DNA from: DTU019 sp050949825
Lineage (GTDB): Bacteria > Bacillota > Syntrophomonadia > Syntrophomonadales > Syntrophomonadaceae
Assembly: GCA_050949825.1 (NCBI GenBank)
Contig: JBMNGL010000004.1
Span: 1-64,000 of the forward strand
DNA length: 64,000 bases
Reading direction: 5' to 3'
How positions within the stretch are numbered: the stretch's first letter is position 1; every line of letters begins with the position of its first letter. A program made the position numbers and the translations under genes. Under the pieces are notes generated by a model, which had not been told where the DNA came from, ran no database searches, and saw only the letters and a list, made by a program, of their open reading frames with translations. This document shows, piece after piece, positions 1 through 8,214 of the stretch.

Positions 1-208
1 GCCTATTAGCTGCATTGTCCAAAGAATCTAATAGGCTATCCAATTCAGCTTTCTGCTGCAGGCTTTCTTCTGGAGTCAACCAGAACCCCTCACTCCTTAA
101 TTCTTCCCTAACATCATTCTCACCTTCGGCAGCATTGGCAAAACCGCTGGTGCTTACAGCAAAGAACATAAATACTAATACTAGACCGGATATTAAGGAT
201 CTTTTCAT
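1..208 (-). CDS. Secreted protein, N-terminal part only (runs off the window)
   Basis: The minus strand from 208 down to the window edge reads as an open frame of 69 codons starting with ATG, preceded by a good AGGAAGG ribosome binding site. It begins MKRSLISGLVLVFMFFAVST and continues to an Ala-rich cleavage region (GFANA), a typical Sec signal peptide. The mature part visible is acidic and helical (EESLQQKAELDSLLDSLDNAAN). I do not recognise the family. The rest of the gene lies left of the window, so function cannot be assigned. About 250 bases without a gene separate it from the peptidase remnant. Confidence 0.6.
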   Translation of the reverse strand, partial: MKRSLISGLVLVFMFFAVSTSGFANAAEGENDVREELRSEGFWLTPEESLQQKAELDSLLDSLDNAANR

Positions 209-462
209 TATTTTGAACCTTCCTTTCTCTGCATTCGTTTATAGAATATCATGCATTATTCCTCTAACACTTACCCCCATCTTCTTTATGTAATATTGTT
301 TACGCTTATATAGCGCATCCTTACAGGAAGCAAAAAAGATTGTCGGACCTCCCTGCTAAACAATAATGATGGTCTTACTATTTCTTTTTGCTACTCAAAT
401 TCCAAACACCTTTAAGCATACAAAACATACTTATAGCCATAGGATTCCAGAGATCCCAAGAA

Positions 463-1758
463 CTAAAGAGTTCTCTTCTGAGCGCTGACTTTTTCGATGT
501 GTTGCGGATCGCTGGTTGTAGCACCGTTACTTATAGCATTGTTGTCTGTAGAATCTTCGTTAACTACGATCCAGATTGATGCCTGTCTTTTAGCTCCGCT
601 CTCGTCGGTCAACATTGGCTGGATTAAGTTGACTTCTACTTCGCCGTCCTCCCATGCAAATTTGACCACGGCCAGTGAGGTTTCCGCATTTTGGTTTTGA
701 TAAGATCCTGTCACCTTTGCTCCTACAAGGTTTAATTGATGAATGGCAGCCGATACTGGATTCTCAAGGATCCCGGTTTTGCCCCGGACATTTTTATCTG
801 CCTGAGCCTGATAAGTAGCTGCTAAATGCATAAAATCAGGGAATCCGGGCTCGAATGCCACATCAAAGTCAGCCTTGCTTTTAATGCTTTTGAAGAACTT
901 CATCGTGACCTGCGTCGCCTTATACGCGCCCTCGATTTTTTTCACCGTAATAGTTTCTTTCCCCACATAAATTGAGGGGTCTGATGTCCTAAAATAATAA
1001 TACATATGAATAGTTGAATTATCCTCTATGTCTATCACATAATCTTTATTCCAAGGCCATGGGCTGGACCAACCCATCCAATACTCTCCATTTTCCGCTA
1101 TGCCGCCGATTGTTAAGTATAGCTCCTCGCTTTCACACAATTCGTGAATAGTCCTTGCATCTCTCTGCGAAAACGCATCTGCCCATTTAATGGCGAAAGC
1201 CTCGATCTCTTTTTTGTCGTCATTGCTCAAACCCTCTACATTATTTGGCGCTGCGGTAAAGGTATAACCGACAGCAAATATAGAAATCAACAGTACGGCA
1301 ATCAATGTCGTAGCCTTCATTTTCTTATTCTTTGCAATTAGAGTGATTCTCTCCTTTATCCCATTTGTACTGCCGTACATGGTAGTTGCCATTTGCAAAA
1401 CATCGCCCTTATGATCACTTTGCTTTATTAAGTCTACTAAGGTCCTGCCATAGGCCAGCCTATCTTCCTTTCCGATCTCTTTAAGTACACCGTAATCACA
1501 GGCCAGCTCACAATCTCTTTTGGACATTATTGCAGCTACCCATACCAAAGGATTGAACCAGTAAAATGCCAACAGTCCACCCCTGACAATAGCCCAGATC
1601 AAATCATGGTGCTTGTAATGACATAGCTCGTGAGCAATAGCAAAACGAAGCTTTTCCTGATCGGCAGCTACCTCAGAAGGAACATAAATGGCCACTTCTC
1701 CTTTGTATCCCATGAGACATGGGGAATCAAGACCTTCTACCACATATACTGGCAGCAA
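463..1758 (-). CDS. M56 (BlaR1/MecR1-type) membrane peptidase, N-terminally truncated
   Basis: The protein carries the M56 zinc-peptidase motif HELCH at residues 43-47 with the downstream glutamate ligand in CELACD (about residue 84), a membrane segment at about 53-78 and another at about 149-168, then a roughly 260-residue extracytoplasmic region. In the BlaR1 family such proteins sense cell-wall stress and cleave a partner repressor. Full family members have further membrane helices before the zinc site; here homology starts abruptly about 40 residues before HELCH, and the start is only a TTG. Just upstream (about 1797) the DNA switches to the tail of an ABC ATPase gene on the other strand, so the 5' part was lost in a rearrangement. 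Probably a non-functional remnant, although the catalytic residues are intact. Confidence 0.7.
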   Translation of the reverse strand: MLPVYVVEGLDSPCLMGYKGEVAIYVPSEVAADQEKLRFAIAHELCHYKHHDLIWAIVRGGLLAFYWFNPLVWVAAIMSKRDCELACDYGVLKEIGKEDRLAYGRTLVDLIKQSDHKGDVLQMATTMYGSTNGIKERITLIAKNKKMKATTLIAVLLISIFAVGYTFTAAPNNVEGLSNDDKKEIEAFAIKWADAFSQRDARTIHELCESEELYLTIGGIAENGEYWMGWSSPWPWNKDYVIDIEDNSTIHMYYYFRTSDPSIYVGKETITVKKIEGAYKATQVTMKFFKSIKSKADFDVAFEPGFPDFMHLAATYQAQADKNVRGKTGILENPVSAAIHQLNLVGAKVTGSYQNQNAETSLAVVKFAWEDGEVEVNLIQPMLTDESGAKRQASIWIVVNEDSTDNNAISNGATTSDPQHIEKVSAQKRTL

Positions 1759-1796
1759 TTTTGTTGTTTTAATATCGGCCTCTCGATGAATAAGCC

Positions 1797-2081
1797 CTTA
1801 CCGATCCGCAGGTAGTTGAATCGTTGCGAAGACTTCCTGGAATTAATCGTATAGAAGCGAATGGAGATAGGTTGTATATTAATGCCATTAAGAGCAAAGA
1901 ACTACGGCCTCGTATCCTGCAGGAGGCATTAGCAAGTAATGCTAAAGTATTGTCATTTGGTTTACAGGAGAGCAGTTTGGAAGACATCTTGTTACGACTA
2001 GTTAACAACGACGTCAGTGATGCGCCAGAACGGCGTTCGGGATTGCTTCCTTCATTTTTTCGTTTGAATCGAAAAAGATAG
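1797..2081 (+). pseudogene. 3' remnant of an ABC transporter ATP-binding protein
   Basis: The plus frame from about 1797 reads LTDPQVVESLRRLPGINRIE and ends in a stop at 2081. This resembles the C-terminal (DUF4162-like) domain that follows the nucleotide-binding domain in bacitracin/lantibiotic-type and ABC-2 export ATPases. No Walker A, signature or Walker B sequence lies upstream; instead the DNA becomes the antisense of the M56 peptidase gene. The fragment is therefore the last ~95 residues of a gene whose body is gone. About 330 bases downstream (2082-2414) hold no gene I can support. Confidence 0.6.
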
Positions 2082-2414
2082 TAGCTGTAGTGCGACAATT
2101 TCCATTCCCCTATAAATCCACAAATACATCAAATTATTTTTCCATATCACATATTCATTCCTAAAAGAGTGTGTTGTGAAAAACAACGGTGGGCGGTCAA
2201 AGTAAATGTAACCTTTGACAGAGTAAATCATTGAAAGATTGACAAAGGGGTGTGCATTTGTATCATTTTATAGTAGGGTAGCCAGAAACTGCCTCACCTT
2301 CCAGATGGGGCGCGATGGATTTTTCCTCGCAAACCGGCTGATAACGATTGATTATTTTCTTACTCACTGGGTATGAAGTTACTTTAGTGTAAATGGAATA
2401 ACACCAAGCTTTTG

Positions 2415-2618
2415 TTAATAATTATATTGCAGCATAATTCGGGCAACGCAGAGGTGCGACCCAACGCTTCCGGCAAAGGTACCCAATTCCATGGTAACTA
2501 TCTTTTTTTCCCGATCTATCAAGAAAAAAGTAAAACCTGCCATCAGCACCAGATAGGTAGCTAAAAAGGCTCCCAGGATGCGAATATAGATGGTCTGTTT
2601 GGTTTGATTCTGCTTCAA
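2415..2618 (-). pseudogene. Sensor histidine kinase, N-terminal fragment
   Basis: A 67-residue frame starts with TTG overlapping the stop of the response-regulator remnant (ATTGA), the usual translational coupling in two-component operons. Residues about 10-35 form one transmembrane helix followed by IDREKK and a short extracytoplasmic stretch; then the frame stops. A functional kinase would need HAMP, DHp and ATPase domains (about 350 more residues), none of which is present. Remnant of a two-component system; the association with the truncated M56 and ABC remnants suggests a former antibiotic-stress locus, which is inference. Confidence 0.55.
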
Positions 2619-2812
2619 TTCTCTCCCTCCAATTTATAACCTATTTTGATCACCGTTTTTATTTGCCGGGCAGCAGTTCCCAGAGACTGGTGCAGTTTTT
2701 TAATATGATTGTCCGCCACCCTGTCATTACCTTCAAAATCATAGCCCCAAACCCGAATTAGAAGGCTTTCGCGGCTGACTACCCGGCCTTGGTACTTATG
2801 CCTTGCGCTAAA
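2615..2812 (-). pseudogene. OmpR-family response regulator, C-terminal remnant
   Basis: Translating the minus strand from about 2812 gives RHKYQGRVVSRESLLIRVWG, then YDFEGNDRVADNHIKKLHQS and ...VIKIGYKLEGEN before a TGA at 2615-2617. This is the winged-helix DNA-binding domain of OmpR/PhoB response regulators (GRVVSRE, VWG, VxxHIxxLRxK, GxGYxL pattern). The receiver domain is missing; the DNA upstream instead becomes the marR promoter region. It overlaps the start of the kinase remnant. The open frame has no start codon of its own. Confidence 0.6.
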
Positions 2813-2861
2813 ACATCACCATATATAACAAAAGTAAAGCTAAAGAATGAGCAAAAAGATG

Positions 2862-2912
2862 TTGACAATAGGTAACATGTTGCATATAATTCATACGTAA
2901 CATATTACCTTA
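2862..2912 (+). promoter_or_regulatory. Sigma-A promoter with two palindromic operators in front of marR
   Basis: A consensus -35 TTGACA (2862-2867) and -10 TATAAT (2885-2890) are separated by exactly 17 bases. Two near-palindromes of the form GTAACATRTTRC lie at about 2871-2883 (between the -35 and -10) and at about 2897-2909 (downstream of the -10). Paired operators overlapping the core promoter of a marR gene are the usual arrangement for autorepression. Confidence 0.75.
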
Positions 2913-2934
2913 ATTATATTTGCGAGGTTGTACT

Positions 2935-3390
2935 ATGAATCAATTAGAACAGAAGGCATACATTTTCGGGACGATATTTGCATTGTCAAACAAATTGCAG
3001 GTGATTGGGGATAAATTTGATAAGAATATCACCATTAAACAGTGGTTGCTCCTGGTAAGTATTTCAAAATTCGAGGAACCACCGACAATAAGCGAAGTAG
3101 CCAACTATGTTGGCTATTCGCGCCAAAATGCCAAGCGAATGGCGACTGTGCTGCAGGAACGAGGCTTTGTAACCATAGCCAAAGATGAAAACGATGCACG
3201 AGCGCTTCGCATTGCACGGACGCCAAAGTGTATAGAATACTTTGCCGGGCGGGATCAGAGGGAATTGGAATTCCTGGAGGAGATTTTCAATGGATTTGAT
3301 GCTGAATTAACCGCTGGTTTTTATCAGGGCTTATCCAGGCTTGAAAAAAATATTGCAACGATGATAGATAATGATGCAAACGACAGCTAA
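2935..3390 (+). CDS. MarR-family transcriptional regulator
   Basis: A 151-residue protein starting at ATG 2935 (an in-frame TTG at 2920 is less likely because GCGAGG lies at SD distance from the ATG). It has the MarR winged-helix layout: N-terminal dimerisation helix, LLVSISKFEEPPTISEVANY, recognition helix region YSRQNAKRMATVLQERGF, wing with D-x-R-A (NDARALRIARTPK), and a C-terminal dimerisation helix. MarR proteins are usually ligand-responsive repressors. The two palindromes over its own promoter point to autoregulation. The CPBP and DUF6544 genes follow in the same direction after 140 bases and may be its targets; that is inference. The inducer is unknown. Confidence 0.85.
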   Translation: MNQLEQKAYIFGTIFALSNKLQVIGDKFDKNITIKQWLLLVSISKFEEPPTISEVANYVGYSRQNAKRMATVLQERGFVTIAKDENDARALRIARTPKCIEYFAGRDQRELEFLEEIFNGFDAELTAGFYQGLSRLEKNIATMIDNDANDS

Positions 3391-3532
3391 GGGGTTATCG
3401 TGTCATCGAGATAAAACCAAATCAGAATTTGCCAAGGATTCAAACCCAACTCTAGAAAAATGGCTGTGTATAGACAACTATGGTGCGGTTTTACTATATG
3501 GCGTAAAGCCAAGTATATGAGGAGGGGCTGGC

Positions 3533-4408
3533 ATGAATAAAAAAGGTAGCCGAAATCTAGGGTTATTTATTGCCATTGTTATTATCAGCGGGTGGTTAGG
3601 GGTCCTGGTTGATTCTGTCCTCACCGAGCAGCCCGAAGGTGATTCTCTTGGTATGGCTATATGGTTGGTATTACCTCTGCTGACTGCCTTGGTAATCATT
3701 TTAATTTCACGGTTCAGTTGGAAAGAGCTTGGCTTAAAACCGAACTTTAAAGGCAATATAAAATGGTACCTGGCTTCGATTCTTATTTTCCCGGTTGTAA
3801 CCGCCATCGTTATGCTAATTGGAGCAGCCACGAATTGGATAGACTTGTCCGCATTTGCTCTCAGGCCCTTTATTGTCGCGTTTGGCAGTACTATGTTCGT
3901 TAATTTTATTATTGATATCTTTGAAGAGACTGCCTGGCGCGGTTATCTGACTTCCCAACTTCTCAAACTAAATCTTAATGACTGGAAGCTATATCTCATC
4001 GTCGGCTGTGTGTGGGCTGCATGGCATATTCCATATTATTTGGTTTTTTTGCCGGAGGCAGATATACAAGCGGTAATGCCAGTCAGTCGGGCTATCTATG
4101 TTGTCGTTGCTTTTTCCACTTTCTTATGCTGGACGGTGATGTTTACCGAGCTTTTCCGGGTAACAAAGTCAGTCTGGCCCTGTGTTATATTGCATACGGT
4201 GGAGGATTCACTTATAAATTTGTTAGTTATATCAGGTTATATCAGCATCGCTGCCGGAAAAGAAATACTGGTTTCTCCTATCAATGGAATCATTGCTTCA
4301 ATTTTGTATTTAGCTGTTGGGCTGGGAATAAGAGCCTATAGAATAAAAGCTTATGGAATGCGATCAGACCAAATCCTTATTAGTAAAGCTGAAGAGTGTT
4401 CAGGATGA
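3533..4408 (+). CDS. CPBP-family intramembrane metalloprotease
   Basis: A 291-residue polytopic membrane protein with the CPBP (Rce1/Abi) signature: EETAWR at residues 131-136 (the E-E-x3-R motif), WAAWHIPYYL around His165, and a third motif with His221 (LHTVED). Family members are glutamate-type intramembrane proteases acting in CAAX processing, bacteriocin immunity or signalling; the substrate here is unknown. The start is ATG 3533 behind AGGAGG. The third motif has HTVED where many relatives have HxxxN. It is followed by a DUF6544 gene, and a truncated second CPBP gene lies 1.1 kb downstream, so this area has been duplicated. Confidence 0.8.
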   Translation: MNKKGSRNLGLFIAIVIISGWLGVLVDSVLTEQPEGDSLGMAIWLVLPLLTALVIILISRFSWKELGLKPNFKGNIKWYLASILIFPVVTAIVMLIGAATNWIDLSAFALRPFIVAFGSTMFVNFIIDIFEETAWRGYLTSQLLKLNLNDWKLYLIVGCVWAAWHIPYYLVFLPEADIQAVMPVSRAIYVVVAFSTFLCWTVMFTELFRVTKSVWPCVILHTVEDSLINLLVISGYISIAAGKEILVSPINGIIASILYLAVGLGIRAYRIKAYGMRSDQILISKAEECSG

Positions 4409-4495
4409 GGAATAATGAGCGATCCAGCGATCCATGGAGAAGGTGTGTATGGATAGCGCCCATATTGAACTGATCGTTTAAGGAGTTGATTTTTT

Positions 4496-5356
4496 ATGAA
4501 AGGAGATAAAAAAAATATGGTCTGGATCCTAGCGGTTGCAGCGTTAATTGCCGGCATATTGATATGGTTTATCGTTCCTTATTCACCTACTAAAGCAGAA
4601 TTTGCTAAATTGACCAGTTATCAAATGACTAAAACGATGACCCAAGGCGGGATTATTACTTCCGAAGATATTGCAGAACTGCCCCTGCCAGTGCAGAAGT
4701 ACTTTCAGTATTGCGGATATATTGGTAAATCCAAAATGTCGAATATGAATGTGCATTTTAACGATGTTGATTTTGTGTTAACACCAGACAAACCAAAGCT
4801 GAAAATAAAATACACCCAGTATAACTTCGTAGCAGAACCAGAAAGATTTGCTTATATTAATTCAAGTTTGTATGGTATCCCTTTCGAAGGTATTGATGCT
4901 TACCAGAATGGTGCAGGTTCCATGAAAGGTGTCATTGCCAAAACTTTTACTTTGTTTGATCAAAAGGGTGAAGCGATGGATCAAGCCAGTCTGGTTACCT
5001 GCCTGGCTGAAAGCTTGCTATTACCTACCTTGGCCCTGCAAGACTATATTAGCTGGGAAGAGATTGACGAAACTCACGCTCAGGCAGTGATAAATTATTA
5101 CGGAATATCAGCCAGTGGAATCTTTACCTTTGACGATAATGGCGCCATGACCAGGTTCACTACCAATGACCGAGAATATACCGATACCAAAGGCAATAGT
5201 CAAAAGGTAAAATGGTCGGCAGTCTGTGGAGATTATGAAGAGGTTGATGGAATCAAGTATCCATCAAATCTAAAAGCCGTATGGCACTTAGAAACTGGAG
5301 ACCTGGTATATTTTGATGGCCGAGATATCACCGTAAAATACGATGTGTCCAAGTGA
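4496..5356 (+). CDS. DUF6544-like membrane-anchored protein
   Basis: A 286-residue protein with a single N-terminal transmembrane anchor (residues about 9-28), then a conserved region containing LPLPVQKYFQYCGYIGKSKM, a beta-rich middle, and a C-terminal WHLETGDLVYFDGRDITVKY. This matches my memory of DUF6544, a family of unknown function. The start is ATG 4496 after AAGGAG. It follows the CPBP protease by 88 bases in the same direction. A 3' fragment of a paralogue (LVYFDGKNALIKYD) survives at 7.6 kb, so the gene was once present in two copies. Confidence 0.65.
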   Translation: MKGDKKNMVWILAVAALIAGILIWFIVPYSPTKAEFAKLTSYQMTKTMTQGGIITSEDIAELPLPVQKYFQYCGYIGKSKMSNMNVHFNDVDFVLTPDKPKLKIKYTQYNFVAEPERFAYINSSLYGIPFEGIDAYQNGAGSMKGVIAKTFTLFDQKGEAMDQASLVTCLAESLLLPTLALQDYISWEEIDETHAQAVINYYGISASGIFTFDDNGAMTRFTTNDREYTDTKGNSQKVKWSAVCGDYEEVDGIKYPSNLKAVWHLETGDLVYFDGRDITVKYDVSK

Positions 5357-5388
5357 GCTGATCGCTTTATTAAATGGGGGTAAGAAGA

Positions 5389-5460
5389 ATGAGAATATGC
5401 AGCCAGTGTCGATCGGAAATGATGAAGTGGTATCCCGCAATGCACCTGTGCCTGGAATAG
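5389..5460 (+). other. Possible 23-residue Cys-containing mini-ORF
   Basis: Behind a GGGGGTAAGAAG stretch an ATG at 5389 opens a 24-codon frame: MRICSQCRSEMMKWYPAMHL then CLE and stop. The N-terminal C-x2-C pattern resembles the first knuckle of a zinc ribbon, so this may be the beginning of a lost small regulator gene. It sits between the DUF6544 gene and the truncated CPBP gene. Expression is uncertain. Confidence 0.25.
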
Positions 5461-5475
5461 GGAGGTAATGTAATC

Positions 5476-5706
5476 ATGGATAAGGATAAGACGATGGTAA
5501 AAAAACGGCTGATCTGTTTTGTGTCTCTGACATTTGTCATTAGCTGGATTATTTTTGGGCTGATTCCGTGGCGAGGTCTTACCTGTGGAACCAAAGTATC
5601 CATTTTTATTGTCATGGTCGGCATGTTTATACCGGCCTTAAGCAACCTAGTGACGCGACTGATAACCAGGGAGGGCTTTGGCAACATGCTGCTGCGCCCC
5701 ATGTAG
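5476..5706 (+). pseudogene. CPBP-family protease, N-terminal fragment
   Basis: A 76-residue frame with ATG behind GGGAGGTAATG. It encodes two membrane helices and the ITREGFGNMLLRP sequence that normally links helices 2 and 3 in CPBP proteases, then stops. The catalytic EExxxR and His motifs are missing. An inverted-repeat element begins 18 bases after the stop, so an insertion followed by deletion is the simplest explanation. It is a broken paralogue of the intact CPBP gene at 3533. Confidence 0.6.
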
Positions 5707-5724
5707 AGAATGTACTTACAATCG

Positions 5725-5839
5725 TGTAAATGGCAATAATCTCCAACAATAAAAACAAAAGAGAGAAGGCCATGACACAGTTAACCGAAAAGGAAATACA
5801 ATAGTAATCACCAATAGTTGTTAGATTATTCCATTTACA
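5725..5839. repeat. Small inverted-repeat (MITE-like) element
   Basis: The ends at 5725 (TGTAAATGGCAATAATCT) and 5839 (reverse complement TGTAAATGGAATAATCT) form an imperfect terminal inverted repeat, extended by AACAA about two bases further in. The element is 115 bp. Inside is an AAGG-preceded ATG with ten codons (MTQLTEKEIQ, stop). No transposase is present. Size and terminal repeats fit a non-autonomous insertion element; no clear target duplication was identified. Confidence 0.45.
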
Positions 5840-5909
5840 TGGAACCTGGAACACTCCCAGGAGGTACACCACATCAAACCCTTACGCAAAGTCTCAGAGT
5901 CAGCCTAAC

Positions 5910-6170
5910 TTATGGATTCTTTAAGGTCTTATCATGTTCACCGATATTCCGCAATAGGATACCGTCTTCTACATATTGCCAGGTCATTCGGATATCCATG
6001 GTAATACTTGCCTCGAAAATATTAGCTTGCCCCCGAATTTTCTTAGTACGGAGCGAAGGATGCCGGGGATTTTCAATCAACAGTTCGAGTTTAATTTTTA
6101 ATGCTCGCCTAATTTCTATCGGCAGTTGCTTCGCTTTATCGGCAAAAAGCTCGGAATAGTATATATTCAT
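5910..6170 (-). CDS. RelE/ParE-like type II toxin
   Basis: An 86-residue basic protein with the RelE/ParE fold pattern: N-terminal MNIYYSELFADKAKQLP helix, a helix with KIKLELLIENPRHPSL, then beta strands IRGQANIFEASITMDIRMTW and the C-terminal LLRNIGEHD, typical of the mRNA interferase-like family. The start ATG overlaps the stop of the AbrB-type antitoxin gene by four bases (ATGA), so the two are co-translated. Toxins of this family cleave mRNA at the ribosome or inhibit gyrase; which applies here cannot be told. Reading frame appears intact. Confidence 0.75.
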   Translation of the reverse strand: MNIYYSELFADKAKQLPIEIRRALKIKLELLIENPRHPSLRTKKIRGQANIFEASITMDIRMTWQYVEDGILLRNIGEHDKTLKNP

Positions 6171-6445
6171 AATTCAGTGAGTCCCAGGCCATTTAATAAA
6201 TCTTCTTTGCTTTTTGCTGCTTTTACCCGGCCTTCCCGAATCTGTTGTTCTACCTTCTGCTCGTCTGCCTGCCATTCTGACGAATAAAACCACATCTGAT
6301 TCCTCGGAATAACCGCGACCGGAGTAATGATCAGGCAGCCATCCTTTTCTTCAATTTCCAGCTTGTCACCTGGCTTAAGTTTAAGTTTTTTCACCAACTC
6401 GCTGGGAATAGTCACCTGAGACTTCTGTTTAAATTCCACGAGCAT
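6167..6445 (-). CDS. AbrB/MazE/SpoVT-domain antitoxin
   Basis: A 92-residue protein with an N-terminal swapped-hairpin AbrB domain: MLVEFKQKSQVTIPSELVKK, LKPGDKLEIEEKDGCLIITP. The C-terminal half is helical and charged (EQQIREGRVKAAKSKEDLL), the expected toxin-wrapping region. The ATG at 6445 is preferred over an upstream frame extension because it begins exactly at the domain and has GGAGATGG behind it. The toxin gene follows with a four-base overlap. As in other such modules the antitoxin likely represses its own promoter; the operator is not obvious. Confidence 0.8.
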   Translation of the reverse strand: MLVEFKQKSQVTIPSELVKKLKLKPGDKLEIEEKDGCLIITPVAVIPRNQMWFYSSEWQADEQKVEQQIREGRVKAAKSKEDLLNGLGLTEL

Positions 6446-6511
6446 GTTACCATCTCCATATTCAAGGTTTAACTTTCTAACATTAATTATATTCCAACAT
6501 GTGAAAAAGCG

Positions 6512-7584
6512 CAAAATGATATTACCCAGGATGAACTGGCTAATTACATCGGGGTTTCCAAAGCGTCTGTTTCAAAGTGGGTAACAGAGCAGAGTTATCC
6601 TGACGTAACCCTTATTCTGCAGCTGGCTACATACTTTAACATCAGTATTGATGAATTGATGGATTATAGGCCACAAATGGCAAAAGAAGAGATTCGAAAG
6701 CTGTACCGAAAACTATCCTCTGATTTTTCATCAAAACCGTTTGATTCGGTGCTGGACGACTGTCGCCAGATCATCAAAAAATACTATTCATGTTTTCCTT
6801 TGCTGCTGCAAATGGGGATACTGATGATCAACCATGTCGAACTGCTGAAGGACCCGCAAAAATCAACATCTTTGATTGAGGAAGCCAGGGCTCTTTTTAT
6901 CCGGGTCAAGGAGGAAAGCGACGATGTATCGCTTATAAAACAGGCTTTGTATACGGAGGCTCTGTGCAGCCTTGCCGCCGGTGATCCAAATGCCGTGCTG
7001 GAGCTGTTGGATGGTACAGTCGCGCCTGCGCTGCCACCCGAATCAATTTTGGCATCCGCCTACCAAATGACGGGTCGCAATGATGAGGCAAAATCCGTTT
7101 TGCAGGTTGGTATTTATCAGAATATCGTCGTCCTATTTAATTTTTTCCCGGCTTATCTTATGTTGTGTATTAATGACCCTTCAAAATTTGATGAGGTGCT
7201 ACGGCGCGCATTAGACATTGCGGAAGTGTTTGACATGAAGCATCTGCACCCAGGCGTACTGGTCAACCTGTACATTTTTGTGCCGCCCAGGGGTATATTG
7301 CTCAGAATAATCAGGAAAAGGCCTTGGATATGCTGCAGCAGTATACGGAGATCATAACCAGTGATATTTATCCTATGAGCCTGCACGGCGACGACTTTTT
7401 TGACCTGCTGGACGACTGGCTTATTAAGCTTGATGTTGGGAATGATCTTCCCAGGGACGAAAGAACGATCAGGAGAAGCATGTCCGACATAGTCGTTCAT
7501 AATCCGGCTTTCGCAGTGCTTGCGGATAAACAACGCTTCCAAAATATTGCTGCAAAGCTCCAAAGCAATTGCTGTGAAGATTAA
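6512..7584 (+). pseudogene. XRE-family regulator with TPR-like region, 5'-truncated and frameshifted
   Basis: From 6518 the frame reads DITQDELANYIGVSKASVSK followed by WVTEQSYPDVTLILQLATYF and NISIDELMDY, a clear XRE helix-turn-helix. Its first helix and start codon are missing: the sequence before it is the upstream region of the antitoxin gene. A long helical, repeat-like sensor part follows. Near 7270-7280 the frame breaks: one frame ends at 7357, and the continuation (HFCAAQGYIAQNNQEKALDM ...) is in another frame to 7584. The two lesions make it a pseudogene unless the frameshift is a sequencing error. Confidence 0.65.
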
Positions 7585-7609
7585 CAAATGTGGAGTTATA
7601 GAAGGCTAT

Positions 7610-7707
7610 ATATCAATCAAATTGGAAATGATGACGGAGACCTCGTTTATTTTGACGGGAAAAATGCACTTATTAAATACGATACCACGAAGAGGCAAGG
7701 CAACTGA
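7610..7707 (+). pseudogene. DUF6544-like C-terminal remnant
   Basis: In one frame the sequence reads GNDDGDLVYFDGKNALIKYD then TTKRQGN and a TGA at 7705-7707. It matches the C-terminus of the intact DUF6544-like gene at 4496 (GDLVYFDGRDITVKYD). The remainder of this second copy is gone. Together with the truncated CPBP copy it shows that a CPBP/DUF6544 gene pair was duplicated and is decaying. Confidence 0.6.
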
Positions 7708-8214
7708 GGCGGTGAGGAACCCATCAGCCCCTTCTTCCATACCTTCATATAGGGGCAATCCGTCTATCCTTCGCCCGGATTCAGTTTGATTTTTATTAAT
7801 GAAGAAATTCCACTATTGATCCTAAAATTATACGTCCGCTTTGCAACCAGGTTACCAGCGTATCATCTGGTTTATCTGGTTGCTGCTGACAGATGCCAGC
7901 CCTTGGCCCAACAAGGCTGTTTCAACAACAAAACTTGTAGAACTCTGCGCGGAAATAATATCCTCTCCTATGCACAATAATCTCCATAAATACCACCAAA
8001 TCGGACATGCGGTGATGGGCATTGACGAAAAACACCGTTTTAGACTATAATCACAACATTACAATAAATAATACATTGCATAAAATATAGTTATTATACA
8101 TTTCTCCGATTATATTGGAAAGTGCGAATTATGGCTGCCAAAACATACAATCGTGTGGTAAGGGTTTCGCACCTTAGCAAATAACTGCATATACAGAAGG
8201 GAGAAGTTCGCTTT
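7708..8214. other. Gap with no supported gene
   Basis: About 500 bases between the decayed DUF6544 copy and the double-cubane gene. A plus-strand frame at 7841-8050 ends in a natural-looking sequence (KLVELCAEIISSPMHNNLHK, then YHQIGHAVMGIDEKHRF) but begins without a ribosome binding site and resembles no family I know; it may be the tail of a lost gene. The last 100 bases are AT-rich and should hold the promoter of the downstream operon. Confidence 0.3.
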
